A stretch of 64,000 bases of DNA, taken from the NCBI GenBank assembly GCA_963713275.1, contig CAVQLG010000021.1:62001-126000 (forward strand). Direction: 5' to 3'. Shown here one piece after another: positions 52,714-61,331 of the stretch. Position 1 is the stretch's first letter. Every line of letters begins with the position of its first letter. The stretch comes from CAIWHR01 sp963713275 (GTDB lineage Bacteria > Pseudomonadota > Gammaproteobacteria > Burkholderiales > Casimicrobiaceae). The translations under genes were made by a program, and so were the position numbers. A model generated the notes under the pieces. It had not been told where the DNA came from, did no database searches, and was given only the letters and a program-made list of their open reading frames with translations.

Positions 52714-53145
52714 TCAACGCCAGGCCGCGTCGACGCCGCGGTTGGCGAGCAGGTCGGCGCGGCGATTGCCCGGGTCGTCGCTGTGGCCGCGCACCCAATG
52801 CCAGCGGACGCGGTGGCGTCCCGCGGCCGACTCGAGCGCTCGCCACAGCTCGGCGTTCTTGACGGGTTTGCGGTCGGCGGTCTTCCACCCGTTCTTCTTC
52901 CAGCCGTGAATCCACGTTTCGATGCCGTTCTTCACATACTGCGAGTCGGTATAGAGATCGACCTCGCAGCAGCGGTTGAGGCTCTCCAATGCGCGGATGA
53001 CGGCGGTCAGCTCCATCCGGTTGTTGGTCGTCGCGGCTTCGCCACCGAAGAGCTCGCGCTCGTGATCGCCCCAGCTCAACAGCGCGCCCCAGCCGCCAGG
53101 CCCGGGATTGCCCTTGCAGGCGCCGTCGGTGTGGATCGTCACCAC
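52714..53145 (-). CDS. rnhA: Ribonuclease HI
   Basis: 143 aa with the RNase HI active site: the Asp of TIHTDGACKGNPGPGGWGA, the Glu of NNRMELTAVIRALES, the Asp of VDLYTDSQYVKNGI, the last Asp in RADLLA and the His region WHWVRGHSDDPGN. It removes RNA from RNA-DNA hybrids. No ATG is available; two adjacent GTGs (53145, 53142) are the only reasonable starts. The order gloB, methyltransferase, rnhA is common in proteobacteria. Confidence 0.95.
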   Translation of the reverse strand: MVTIHTDGACKGNPGPGGWGALLSWGDHERELFGGEAATTNNRMELTAVIRALESLNRCCEVDLYTDSQYVKNGIETWIHGWKKNGWKTADRKPVKNAELWRALESAAGRHRVRWHWVRGHSDDPGNRRADLLANRGVDAAWR

Positions 53146-53210
53146 GGCGGTCGGCGGTGGGGGTGTGACGGGCTCCGAGCCGCCCTCGCCCCGGCAGTGG
53201 CCCGGCGGAC

Positions 53211-53969
53211 TCACGATCGCCCGGCAGCGCGCTGCTCGATGCACTCGCGCGCCTGGCGCGGCGCCGCGGCGAGGGTTCGCTTGGGCCGCTGCCAGGCCGG
53301 CGTGATCACCCGCATGCCGGTCACACGTTTGGTGGCGCGCAGGTAATAGACGCCGCCGGCGATCGGCCACCAGCGGTCGCCGGCAGACTCGAAGAACTGG
53401 AAACGCGAACGCCACGCCGGGTTGCGGCAGGGCGGAACGTAACCGTCGAGCCCGCCACCGGTGACTTCGAAGCCAAGCAGCGCCAACCAGTCCTTGAGAC
53501 GATACAGAGCGATGAAATTGCCGTTCCAAGGCGGCGAAGTCGCGCGGCCGAAATAGCGCTTCGCGCCGAACAGGCTGAACGGATTGAACCCGGCGATGAC
53601 GACCTGCCCCTCGGGCCGCAGTGCGCGGTAGGTCTCGCGCAGCAGCTGGTGCGGCTCGCTCGTGAACTCGAGCGCATGCGGCAGCACGACGAGATCGAGC
53701 GCGTTCTCGGAGAACGGGAGCCAGTGCGGATCGGCCAGGAGCTGGGCCGGCGCGTCGTAGTCGACCGTCCACCGCGCCGCGATCCGGCTCTGCGCCAGGA
53801 AGGGATGCTCCGGCAGGCCGATCTGGATCGCGTGATACCCGAAGATGTCCGCAACCGTCCGGTCGAACCAGGCCAGCTCGCGCTTCAGCAGATAGGCGCC
53901 AAGCGGCGTTGCGAACCACGCGCCGAGCGTCGTTGACACGGCCCCGGGAGGTTGCGACGATGCGTCCAT
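53211..53969 (-). CDS. SAM-dependent methyltransferase-like protein next to gloB/rnhA
   Basis: 252 aa. The Rossmann core shows DPHWLPFSENALDLVVLPHA, TSEPHQLLRETYRALRPEGQ and VVIAGFNPFSLFG, typical of the class I methyltransferase found between gloB and rnhA. The glycine-rich SAM motif is weak (IQIGLPEHP). The start at 53969 overlaps the divergent gloB start region by 2 bp. Substrate unknown. Confidence 0.88.
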   Translation of the reverse strand: MDASSQPPGAVSTTLGAWFATPLGAYLLKRELAWFDRTVADIFGYHAIQIGLPEHPFLAQSRIAARWTVDYDAPAQLLADPHWLPFSENALDLVVLPHALEFTSEPHQLLRETYRALRPEGQVVIAGFNPFSLFGAKRYFGRATSPPWNGNFIALYRLKDWLALLGFEVTGGGLDGYVPPCRNPAWRSRFQFFESAGDRWWPIAGGVYYLRATKRVTGMRVITPAWQRPKRTLAAAPRQARECIEQRAAGRS

Positions 53970-54748
53970 GGCGGCGATTATCCCGATCCCCGCGTTCAGC
54001 GACAACTATATCTGGCTGCTGCGCGAGGGTCGGCACGCCGTCGTCGTCGACCCCGGCGAGGCCGAACCGGTGCTGGAGCGCCTCGATCGCGAGGGCCTCG
54101 AACTGGCGGCGGTTCTCGTCACCCACCACCACGGCGACCACACCGCTGGCATCGGGGCGCTCGTGGCGCGTTCGGCGGTACCGGTGTTCGCCCCGGCCAG
54201 CGAACGCATCCCGGGACGCACGAGGGCACTCGCCGGGGGCGACGTGGTGCGCGTTCCCGAGGTCGGACTCGAGCTCGCAGTCATCGCCGTGCCCGGACAC
54301 ACGGCGGGGCACGTCGCCTACGTCGGCATGGTGGACGGCACCCCGGTCGCCTGGGTCGGCGACACGCTGTTCGCCGGTGGCTGCGGCCGACTGTTCGAGG
54401 GCACGCCCGGCGCAGATGGCCGCCTCGCTCCTGCGCCTGGCGGCGCTGCCGGGCGGCACGCGGGTCTATTGCGCCCACGAGTACACGCTTGCCAATCTGC
54501 GCTTTGCGCGCGTCGTCGAGCCCGGCAACCGAGCCCTCGCCGCCCGCGAGGCGCGCGCGCGGGAATGCCGCGACCGCGACCAGCCGACGATCCCCTCGCT
54601 GATCGAAGACGAGCGCGCGACGAACCCGTTTCTGCGCACGACGGTTCCCGAGGTCGTCGCCGCCGCCGAAGCCTGGTCCGGACACCCGCTGTCCGACGGC
54701 GTCGCGGTGTTCGCTGCGCTGCGCGAGTGGAAGAACGGCTTTCGCTGA
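53968..54748 (+). CDS. gloB: Hydroxyacylglutathione hydrolase (glyoxalase II), one frame break
   Basis: The metallo-beta-lactamase motif VTHHHGDHTAGI, the substrate pocket IAVPGHTAGHVAYVG and WVGDTLFAGGCGRLFEGTP are in the first frame. From about 54411 the protein continues in another frame with AQMAASLLRLAALPGGTRVY and CAHEYTLANLRFARVVEPGN to a normal C-terminus WKNGFR. One extra base in a CCCGGCG run explains this. It hydrolyses S-lactoylglutathione in methylglyoxal detoxification. The break may be an assembly error. Confidence 0.9.
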
Positions 54749-54850
54749 CCGCGCGCCGGTATCGCCCGGGTTGACGCCGCTCGCCGGTCCGCCTACCATC
54801 GCCCAACCGTTCGCGTCACACGCGCACTGCGGCATCGCGCCGTTCAATTC

Positions 54851-56464
54851 ATGCCCCTCGCTCTGCGCCCCGCACTGCTGGCCCTGCTGACACTCCTCGC
54901 CGGCTGCGCGACCTTGCCGCCCGAGCGGCCGCCCGCGCCCGACGAAGTCGCGATCACCGTGAAGCCGCAGCAGCTCTCCGCCATCCCGACGGGCCCTGCG
55001 CCGAGGGTCATCAAGGACACCTCCCCGTTTCCGCCGCTCGCCGCGGTCGAGCTCGAGCCTCTCCCCGAGCCGGCCGACGAGTTGTGGACGCGCATCCGCA
55101 AGGGCATGCGGCTGACCGACCTCGACGACGCGTATGTCGCGAAGTGGGAGGACTGGTACTCCTCCCGGCCCGATTACGTCGGGCGGATGATCGACCGCAG
55201 CCGCCGCTATCTCTACCACATCGTGGTCGAGGTCGAACGGCGGGGCATGCCGCTCGAACTCGCGCTGCTGCCGATGGTCGAGAGCGCGTTCAACCCGGTC
55301 GCGCTCTCCTCGGCGCGGGCAGCGGGCATCTGGCAGTTCATGCCGGCGACCGGAAAGCACTACGGCCTCAAGCAGAACTTCTGGTTCGATGCCCGACGCG
55401 ACGTGATCGCCGCCACCGACGGGGCGCTCAACTACCTGCAGAAGCTCTACGACCAGTTTGGTGACTGGCAACTCGCGCTGGCAGGATACAACTGGGGTGA
55501 AGGCAACGTCGCCCGCGCGATCGCCAAGAATCAGAAGGCGGGGCGGCCCACCGACTACGCCAGCCTCGACATGCCGGACGAAACGCGCAACTACCTTCCC
55601 AAACTGCAGGCGGTCAAGAACATCGTGCTCCATCCCGAGAGATTCGGGCTCGATCTGGGCGACGTGCCCGACGCACCGTACTTCGCCGTCGTCACCACGA
55701 CGCGCATGATCGACGTCAAGCGGGCTGCCGAGCTCGCCGAGATGTCGCTCGACGAGTTCCGCGACCTCAACCCCCATCACAACCGCCCGGTCATTGCGGG
55801 CGCCGACGAGCACACCATCCTGCTGCCGATCGACAAGGCCGAGCTTTTTGCCGCCAAGCTCGAACTGTCCGATCAGCCGCTCGTGTCGTGGCAATCGTAC
55901 CGGGCGCACAGAGGCGAGACCCTGTCGCAGGTGGCCGCCAAGTTCGCGATGCCGGTCGAGACCCTGAGCGTCGTCAACGGCATCAGCCCCAGTACGCGCC
56001 TGCCCGAAGGGCACACACTGCTCGTGCCGTCGCAGCGTCCGACGCCGGAGTCGGAGGCGGCACTCGGGCAAGCGGTGTTCACGACGGTGCCCCAGGGCCG
56101 CACGTTCTACTACCGCGTGCAGCGCGGCGACACGTTGCCGGCGATCGCTGCGCGCTATCGCGTGACGCCGCAGGAGATCCGGGACTGGAACCGGCTCGCG
56201 CGCAGCGCGTTGCGCGTGGGACAACCGCTGCGCATCACCAGCGAGATCGCGCCCAACGCTTCGCAAGCGAAGCGCGCCTCGGGCAAGCCGGTGCCGATCA
56301 CGCGCGTCGCGGCGGCGACCAAGGAGTCCAAGAAGTCCAAGGCGTCCGTAGCCGGCAAGACGAAGACCGCTTCGAACAGCGGCAAGCCGTCGAGCAACGG
56401 CAAGACCGTGCGCGCCAGGGCTCCGGCACCAGCCGGCGCCCGCATCGCGACCGCGAGCAGATAA
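54851..56464 (+). CDS. mltD: MltD-like membrane-bound lytic transglycosylase with LysM repeats
   Basis: 537 aa. A lipobox (LLALLTLLAGCATLP) marks a lipoprotein. The transglycosylase domain (about 100-260) has the catalytic Glu in LLPMVESAFNPVALS, then GIWQFMPATGKHYGL and LALAGYNWGEGNVARAI. Two LysM domains follow (YRAHRGETLSQVAAKFAMPV and YRVQRGDTLPAIAARYRVTP). The tail is Lys/Ser/Ala-rich. It cleaves peptidoglycan in the periplasm. Confidence 0.95.
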   Translation: MPLALRPALLALLTLLAGCATLPPERPPAPDEVAITVKPQQLSAIPTGPAPRVIKDTSPFPPLAAVELEPLPEPADELWTRIRKGMRLTDLDDAYVAKWEDWYSSRPDYVGRMIDRSRRYLYHIVVEVERRGMPLELALLPMVESAFNPVALSSARAAGIWQFMPATGKHYGLKQNFWFDARRDVIAATDGALNYLQKLYDQFGDWQLALAGYNWGEGNVARAIAKNQKAGRPTDYASLDMPDETRNYLPKLQAVKNIVLHPERFGLDLGDVPDAPYFAVVTTTRMIDVKRAAELAEMSLDEFRDLNPHHNRPVIAGADEHTILLPIDKAELFAAKLELSDQPLVSWQSYRAHRGETLSQVAAKFAMPVETLSVVNGISPSTRLPEGHTLLVPSQRPTPESEAALGQAVFTTVPQGRTFYYRVQRGDTLPAIAARYRVTPQEIRDWNRLARSALRVGQPLRITSEIAPNASQAKRASGKPVPITRVAAATKESKKSKASVAGKTKTASNSGKPSSNGKTVRARAPAPAGARIATASR

Positions 56465-56764
56465 GCGCGCGCACCGTCGCTGCCCGGGTCGCGAGGTCGA
56501 AGCGCCCGACAAGGGCCCGGTCACGTCCCATCGCCCCGCCCGATGGGCCGTTTGCCCGTCGGCGCAGCCGACGCATCCGGTTGCTCGGGCGCCCCGACCG
56601 ACTCGCTCGTCGCGCCGCCACCGCGACGCGACAGGCGCCGGGGCGTCACCCAGGCGCGCCGCTCGGCTGGAGCAGGCGACGCTGCCTCGCATCGCCTGAC
56701 CTCTCGTCCGCTTCGGCGACAGATCGAACCGCGTCGCCGCGGGACGCGGTAGCGCGGAGGGCGC
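56465..56764. other. Convergent intergenic region with small hairpin
   Basis: 300 bp between two convergent genes. CGTCGGC-GCA-GCCGACG (56557-56573) forms a 7-bp hairpin that may terminate mltD. No gene is supported. Confidence 0.45.
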
Positions 56765-57104
56765 CTATTTCGGCGCGGGCTTTTTCGCCGCTTTCCTTGC
56801 GGTCTTCTTCGCGGCCTTCTTGGCCGCACCCTTCTTCGCCGCTTTCTTGACGGTCTTCTTCGGCGGCCTTCTTGGCCGCAACCTTCTTCGCCGCCTTCTT
56901 GACGGTCTTCTTCACGGCCCTGGCGGCCTTCTTCACGGCCTTCTTGACCGCCGCCTTCTTGGCCGCAACCTTCTTCGCCGCCTTCTTGACGGTCTTCTTG
57001 GCGGCCGTCTTCAGCGTCTTCTTCGCGGCGGCCTTCTTCCGGGCCGCCCTCTTGGGTGCCGGGACCGACACGACCGGCGTCAACGTGGAAAGAATGTCAG
57101 CCAT
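56765..57104 (-). CDS. Histone H1-like Lys/Ala repeat protein, one frame break
   Basis: From ATG 57104 the product starts MADILSTLTPVVSVPAPK and becomes a run of KKAA/KKTVKKAAKK repeats, as in AlgP or bacterial H1-like nucleoid proteins. At about 56861 an extra C shifts the frame: in the original frame the repeat turns into Glu/Arg-rich text, while one base over the KKAAKKT pattern continues to a TAG at 56767-56765. Full length would be about 112 aa. Repeat DNA makes slippage or assembly error equally likely. Confidence 0.75.
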
Positions 57105-57228
57105 TGCTTGGGTCTCCTGTCTGAGTTGCTGTCTGTGTTGTGGTGTTTCTGTTTCGCCGCAGGTGGCGTCGCATTTGATCGAGAGCAACCGCAAACGCTT
57201 GACAAATGCGTTGCTACCTGCTGCCTGA

Positions 57229-57256
57229 ATTCTAGACAGTTTCCCGCCGTTTGCAA
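57229..57256 (-). promoter_or_regulatory. Sigma-70 promoter of the histone-like gene
   Basis: On the minus strand TTGCAA (57256-57251) and TAGAAT (57234-57229) are spaced by 16 bp. The gap to the ATG at 57104 leaves a leader of about 115 nt. Confidence 0.5.
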
Positions 57257-57355
57257 ATTTTCTCGATCGATTCGGCGGGCAGCGCGCGCCCCTGTTGCGC
57301 TTACGCACAGCCAGCCCGCGTGTTGCGCGCAACGCGCGTACGACGCCGCGCCTGT

Positions 57356-58600
57356 TCAGGGCAGACGCGATTCGCCGGCGTAGAGATCGGCGAGCGTTTC
57401 GCGCGCGCGAACGAGGTGCGCGCACGCGCCTTCGACCATCACTTCGCAGGCTCGCGGCCGCGAGTTGTAGTTCGAGCTCATCGCAAAACCGTAGGCGCCG
57501 GCACCGCGCACCGCGAGCAAGTCGCCGGGTGCCAGCACGAGGTCGCGATCGCGCGCGAGGAAATCGCCGCTCTCGCAGATCGGACCCACGATCTGCCAGC
57601 GGCGCGCGCTGCCAGAGCGGGGGCGCACGGGGTCGACGCCGTGCCAGGCTTCGTACAGCGCAGGGCGGATGAGGTCGTTCATCGCGGCGTCGACGATGGC
57701 GAAGTTGCGCACCGTGCCCGGCTTGAGATAGAGCACGCGGGTGAGCAGGACGCCGGCGTTGCCGACCAGAAACCGCCCGGGCTCGAACAACAGCTTGTGG
57801 GTGCGGTCGCCGCAGGCGCGCCGCACGGCAAGCGCGTACAGGACGGGATCGATCGTGGTTTCGTCGCGGTAGCGGATTCCGATCCCGCCGCCGAGGTCGA
57901 CGTGATCGAGCAAGATGCCGTCGGCGGCGATGCGATCGACGAGCTCGAACATCTTGGCCGCGGTCTCGGCGTACGCCGGCAGATCGGTGACCTGCGAGCC
58001 GATGTGGCAGTCGATGCCGCGCACGGCGATGTGCGGCAGCGTCGCGGCGTGTCGATACAGGGCCGGCGCGTCGTCGAAGGCGACGCCGAACTTGCTTTCC
58101 TTGAGGCCCGTGGCGATATAGGGATGAGTCCGCGGATCGACGTCGGGGTTGACGCGAAACGACACCGGCGCCGTGGCCGCCATGCGCCCGGCGACGCCGT
58201 TGAGCGCGTCGAGCTCCGCCGCGGACTCGACGTTGAAGCAGAGTATGCCCGCCGCCAGCGCCGCCTCCATCTCGTCTTCGGTCTTGCCGACGCCGGAGAA
58301 GACGACCTTGGCGGGGTCTCCGCCGGCGGCGAGCACGCGCGCGAGCTCGCCCCCGGAGACGATGTCGAAGCCGCCGCCCAGGCGGGCGAACGTGTCGAGC
58401 ACCGCGAGGTTCGAATTCGCCTTCATCGCGTAGCAGACGAGATGCCGGGTGCCCGCAAACGCCGCAGCGTACTGCCGGTACGCGGCTTCGAGCGCGGCCC
58501 GCGAGTACACGTAGCACGGCGTGCCGAATCGCGCCGCGAGCTCGGTCAACGGCAGCTCTTCCGCGTGCAGTGTTCCCGCGACGGCGCGAAACGCGTTCAC
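57356..58600 (-). CDS. lysA: Diaminopimelate decarboxylase
   Basis: 414 aa PLP enzyme that makes L-lysine from meso-diaminopimelate. The PLP lysine lies in HLVCYAMKANSNLAVLD, the glycine-rich phosphate site in DHVDLGGGIGIRY, and the active-site Cys in IVGPICESGDFLARDR, which completes the site across the dimer. The GTG start overlaps the lptM stop (GTGA), indicating coupling. Confidence 0.96.
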   Translation of the reverse strand: MNAFRAVAGTLHAEELPLTELAARFGTPCYVYSRAALEAAYRQYAAAFAGTRHLVCYAMKANSNLAVLDTFARLGGGFDIVSGGELARVLAAGGDPAKVVFSGVGKTEDEMEAALAAGILCFNVESAAELDALNGVAGRMAATAPVSFRVNPDVDPRTHPYIATGLKESKFGVAFDDAPALYRHAATLPHIAVRGIDCHIGSQVTDLPAYAETAAKMFELVDRIAADGILLDHVDLGGGIGIRYRDETTIDPVLYALAVRRACGDRTHKLLFEPGRFLVGNAGVLLTRVLYLKPGTVRNFAIVDAAMNDLIRPALYEAWHGVDPVRPRSGSARRWQIVGPICESGDFLARDRDLVLAPGDLLAVRGAGAYGFAMSSNYNSRPRACEVMVEGACAHLVRARETLADLYAGESRLP

Positions 58601-58809
58601 GGTCGCTGCGCGGGGGCGTCAGCTTCTGGCGCGGGTGTGGGCGCGGCACCGGAGGGCGCCGCCGGCGGCACCGCGGAGGCCGCCGGCGGCGGGAGCTTGA
58701 GCGGCCCCTTGATGCCGCAGCCGGCGGTCGAAAGCGCCAGGGCGGCGGCGATTCCGTACAGCAGTAGACGCGCAGGGCGCACGGCGCTGGCGGAGATTTC
58801 GCGTAACAT
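58597..58809 (-). CDS. lptM: LptM-type small lipoprotein
   Basis: 70 aa with a lipobox (AAALALSTAGCGIKGPLKLP). The CGxKGPL sequence after the lipidated cysteine is diagnostic of LptM/YifL, which assists maturation of the LptDE lipopolysaccharide translocon. A Pro/Ala-rich tail follows. It is immediately upstream of and overlaps lysA, the usual order in proteobacteria, and is divergent from cyaY. Confidence 0.92.
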   Translation of the reverse strand: MLREISASAVRPARLLLYGIAAALALSTAGCGIKGPLKLPPPAASAVPPAAPSGAAPTPAPEADAPAQRP

Positions 58810-58877
58810 CGAGCCGAGATCCTATCACGCGCGCCGCGCCTTGCCGCGGCGCGATTCGCCCGGGGGAGCGTCGCCCT

Positions 58878-59228
58878 ATGTTGACCGACACCGCGTTCAT
58901 CACCGCCGCCGATGCGGCGCTGGCCGCGATCGGCGAAGCGATCGACCGCGCGCTCGAGACCTCTGACGCCGACGTCGACTGGACGCTGAACGACGGCATC
59001 CTCGAGATCGAATGCGACGACGGGAGCAAGCTCATCGTCAACCGCCATGTGCCGAATCGCGAGATCTGGGTGGCGGCGAAGCGCGGCGGCTTCCATTTCC
59101 GCGCCGACGCGGGCCGTTGGCAGGACACGCGGTCTGGCGCCGAACTGGGCGCGGCGCTGGCGCAGTTGCTGCAGGCGCAGGCAGGCGTCTCGCTGGGCCC
59201 GCTGGCGTTGCGCGCGCCCGAGCGTTGA
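58878..59228 (+). CDS. cyaY: CyaY frataxin-like iron protein
   Basis: 116 aa with the frataxin fold pattern: an acidic first helix (ALETSDADVDWTLNDGILEI), then SKLIVNRHVPNREIWVAAKR, GGFHFRADAGRWQDTRSG and a C-terminal helix. CyaY binds iron and tunes IscS activity during Fe-S cluster assembly. It is divergent from lptM-lysA across 68 bp. Confidence 0.95.
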   Translation: MLTDTAFITAADAALAAIGEAIDRALETSDADVDWTLNDGILEIECDDGSKLIVNRHVPNREIWVAAKRGGFHFRADAGRWQDTRSGAELGAALAQLLQAQAGVSLGPLALRAPER

Positions 59229-59233
59229 GGCGA

Positions 59234-60007
59234 TCACGGTCCGCGCGCAGCGGGCGCGCGGTCGGCGTACTCGGCTTCGAGCACGGCGCTCCACTCCCCC
59301 AGCGCGCGCCGCGCCTCGCGGTGCCCCGGATGCAGCAACTCGACGCAGGCCCAGAACCGCGGCGAGTGGTTCATTTCGGCGAGGTGCGCGACCTCGTGCG
59401 CGACGACGTAACGTGCCAGGGGCGGCGGCAGATGGACGAGCCGCCGATTCAGCCGGATCACGCCGGCATGCGTGCAGCTTCCCCACAAGTTCCTCGCGTT
59501 CGAGACCCTGACCGTGGGGGCGGGGACCCCGAGGCGCGTGGCCATCGTCCGCGCCTCGGGCCCGAAAGCGCGCAGCGTCTCGCCACGGAGCCAGTCGCCG
59601 ACGTAGCACGCGATCGCGCCGCCGTCGTCGGGCGCGGGATGCCGCACGCGGAAGTGAAAGAGGTCGGTCGCGATCGCCCGCTCGCGCGCGTGACGCAGAT
59701 CGAGGGCGAGCGCGGCGCCGAAGTAGAGGATCGTCGCGCCGGGCACCCATGCGTGGGGCAGCACGTCGCGCCGGCGCCCGCGCCAGCGTTCCAGAGACCT
59801 GAGAATCCATTCGCTGCGGGCCGCCAGGACGGCGTCGACCTCGCGCAGCGGGAGCCGGAGCGGCGCGCGCACCGTGAGCCCGGCCAGGCCGACTTCGATC
59901 CCGATCGACCGGCGCCGCGTGCGCGCCAGGCGATACTCGACCGCCTGGCCCATGAGCACGGCCCGCCGACGCTCGCCATGGGCTGCGGTCGTCGACGGCG
60001 CGCTCAA
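59234..60007 (-). CDS. YgjP-like zinc metallopeptidase domain protein
   Basis: 257 aa. The zinc motif is VVAHEVAHLAEMNHSPRFWA, preceded by NLWGSCTHAGVIRLNRRLVH, the signature of the YgjP/WLM metallopeptidase-like family (formerly DUF45). Physiological substrate unknown. The TTG at 60007 overlaps the plsC stop; ATG 59953 (MGQAVEYRLART) is an alternative start close to the normal family N-terminus. Confidence 0.92.
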   Translation of the reverse strand: MSAPSTTAAHGERRRAVLMGQAVEYRLARTRRRSIGIEVGLAGLTVRAPLRLPLREVDAVLAARSEWILRSLERWRGRRRDVLPHAWVPGATILYFGAALALDLRHARERAIATDLFHFRVRHPAPDDGGAIACYVGDWLRGETLRAFGPEARTMATRLGVPAPTVRVSNARNLWGSCTHAGVIRLNRRLVHLPPPLARYVVAHEVAHLAEMNHSPRFWACVELLHPGHREARRALGEWSAVLEAEYADRAPAARGP

Positions 60008-60729
60008 ATCGGCACGCCCAATCGCGCGACCTCACCCTCGATCCACCGTTCGACCTCGGTGGTGAGTGCAAGCGGGTCCTTGCCGGCCGGGCCGATCGGC
60101 GGGCCGAACGAGATGGTCACGGTGCCGGGCCGCTTGCCGAAGACCCCTTTGGGCCAGAGCCAGCCGGCGTTGTGAGCGACGGGTACGATGGGTACGCCAA
60201 GCTGCAATGCGAGCCGGGCGCCGCCGGTCTTGTACTTGGCCCGCGTGCCGGCAGGGATGCGCGTGCCCTCGGGGTAGACGACGATCCAGAAACCCTGCCG
60301 GAACCGTTCACGGCCCTGGATCGCGATCTGCATCATCGCGTCGGTGCCGGCCTTGCGGTCGATCGTGATCGGCGAGGCGAGCGCGAAACCCCAGCCGAAG
60401 AACGGCAGCGCCAGCAGCTCCTTCTTGGCGACGTAGGCGAGCGGCGGGAAGAAGAGCGTCAGCGCCAGCGTCTCCCAGGTCGAACTGTGCTTGGACATGA
60501 CGATGTGTCCGCCGGTCCCCGGTCCCGAAGGGATGTTCTCGACGCCGATTGCGCGATGGCGAATCCCGCAGATCCAGCCGGCGCCGCGCAGGTTGACCCG
60601 GCACCAAGAGGTGGCGATGGCGTACATCGGCAGGCGCGGAATCCAGAACAGCGACAGCATCACCACGGCGTAGACGGGCGTGACGACGAGCTGGAAGGCG
60701 AGGAAGGCGAGGGCTCGCAACGCGGACAC
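60004..60729 (-). CDS. plsC: 1-acyl-sn-glycerol-3-phosphate acyltransferase
   Basis: 241 aa with an N-terminal membrane helix (FLAFQLVVTPVYAVVMLSLF). Acyltransferase motif I is HSSTWE (Hx4E rather than the usual Hx4D), motif II is AKKELLALPFFGWGFA, motif III is VVYPEGTRIP, and motif IV is GVPIVPVAHN. It makes phosphatidic acid from lysophosphatidic acid. The motif I variant also occurs in other members, so activity is expected. Confidence 0.94.
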   Translation of the reverse strand: MSALRALAFLAFQLVVTPVYAVVMLSLFWIPRLPMYAIATSWCRVNLRGAGWICGIRHRAIGVENIPSGPGTGGHIVMSKHSSTWETLALTLFFPPLAYVAKKELLALPFFGWGFALASPITIDRKAGTDAMMQIAIQGRERFRQGFWIVVYPEGTRIPAGTRAKYKTGGARLALQLGVPIVPVAHNAGWLWPKGVFGKRPGTVTISFGPPIGPAGKDPLALTTEVERWIEGEVARLGVPI

Positions 60730-60738
60730 GTTCGCCCC

Positions 60739-61320
60739 TCAATCGCTGGCGAGCAACGCCGACACCGCCACCGCGAGGTCCGGAAAGATGAGCGTGTTCT
60801 TGGGGATGCCGCCCTCGCGCAACGTCTTCTCTCCCTTGCCGGTCAGGACCAGCATCGGCTTCGCGCCGACCGCTTCGGCGGCCTGCAGGTCGCGCAGGCT
60901 GTCGCCGACGCAGGGCACGTCGGCCATGTCGACGGAGAAGCGCTGCCCGATCTCCCGCAACATCCCCGGCTTGGGCTTGCGGCAGGTGCAGTCGGAGTCC
61001 CCGGCGTGCGGGCAGTAGAACACGGCGTCGAGGCGCCCGCCGGCGTGCGCGAGGGCCTTGTGCATCTTCTCGTGAATGGCGTTGAGCGTCGCCATGTCGA
61101 ACAGGCCCCGGCCGATGCCCGACTGGTTGGTGGCGACGACCACGCGATAACCGGCGTGGTTGAGTTGGGCGATGGCCTCGAGGCTGCCCGGGATCGGTCG
61201 CCACTCGTCGGGCGACTTGATGAACTGCTCGCTGTCGTAATTGATGACGCCGTCGCGGTCGAGCACGATCAGCTTCTGCGTGCGCGTCGTTGCCACCGTC
61301 TCGGCCGCGAACTGGACCAT
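60739..61320 (-). CDS. gmhB: D-glycero-beta-D-manno-heptose 1,7-bisphosphate 7-phosphatase
   Basis: 193 aa HAD-family phosphatase with IVLDRDGVINYDS (nucleophile Asp), VVVATNQSGIGRGLF and the zinc-binding cysteine cluster FYCPHAGDSDCTCRKPKPGM, then VGDSLRDLQAA. It acts in ADP-heptose synthesis for the LPS inner core. It lies between glyS (11 bp) and plsC (9 bp) in one operon. Confidence 0.96.
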   Translation of the reverse strand: MVQFAAETVATTRTQKLIVLDRDGVINYDSEQFIKSPDEWRPIPGSLEAIAQLNHAGYRVVVATNQSGIGRGLFDMATLNAIHEKMHKALAHAGGRLDAVFYCPHAGDSDCTCRKPKPGMLREIGQRFSVDMADVPCVGDSLRDLQAAEAVGAKPMLVLTGKGEKTLREGGIPKNTLIFPDLAVAVSALLASD

Positions 61321-61331
61321 CGGCGTTGGGC

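Noticed and set aside
56646..60071. 1,141-codon minus-strand frame
   Set aside because: Contains the genuine start of the histone-like gene, but the remainder is shadow of lysA, lptM and ygjP-like genes in other frames.
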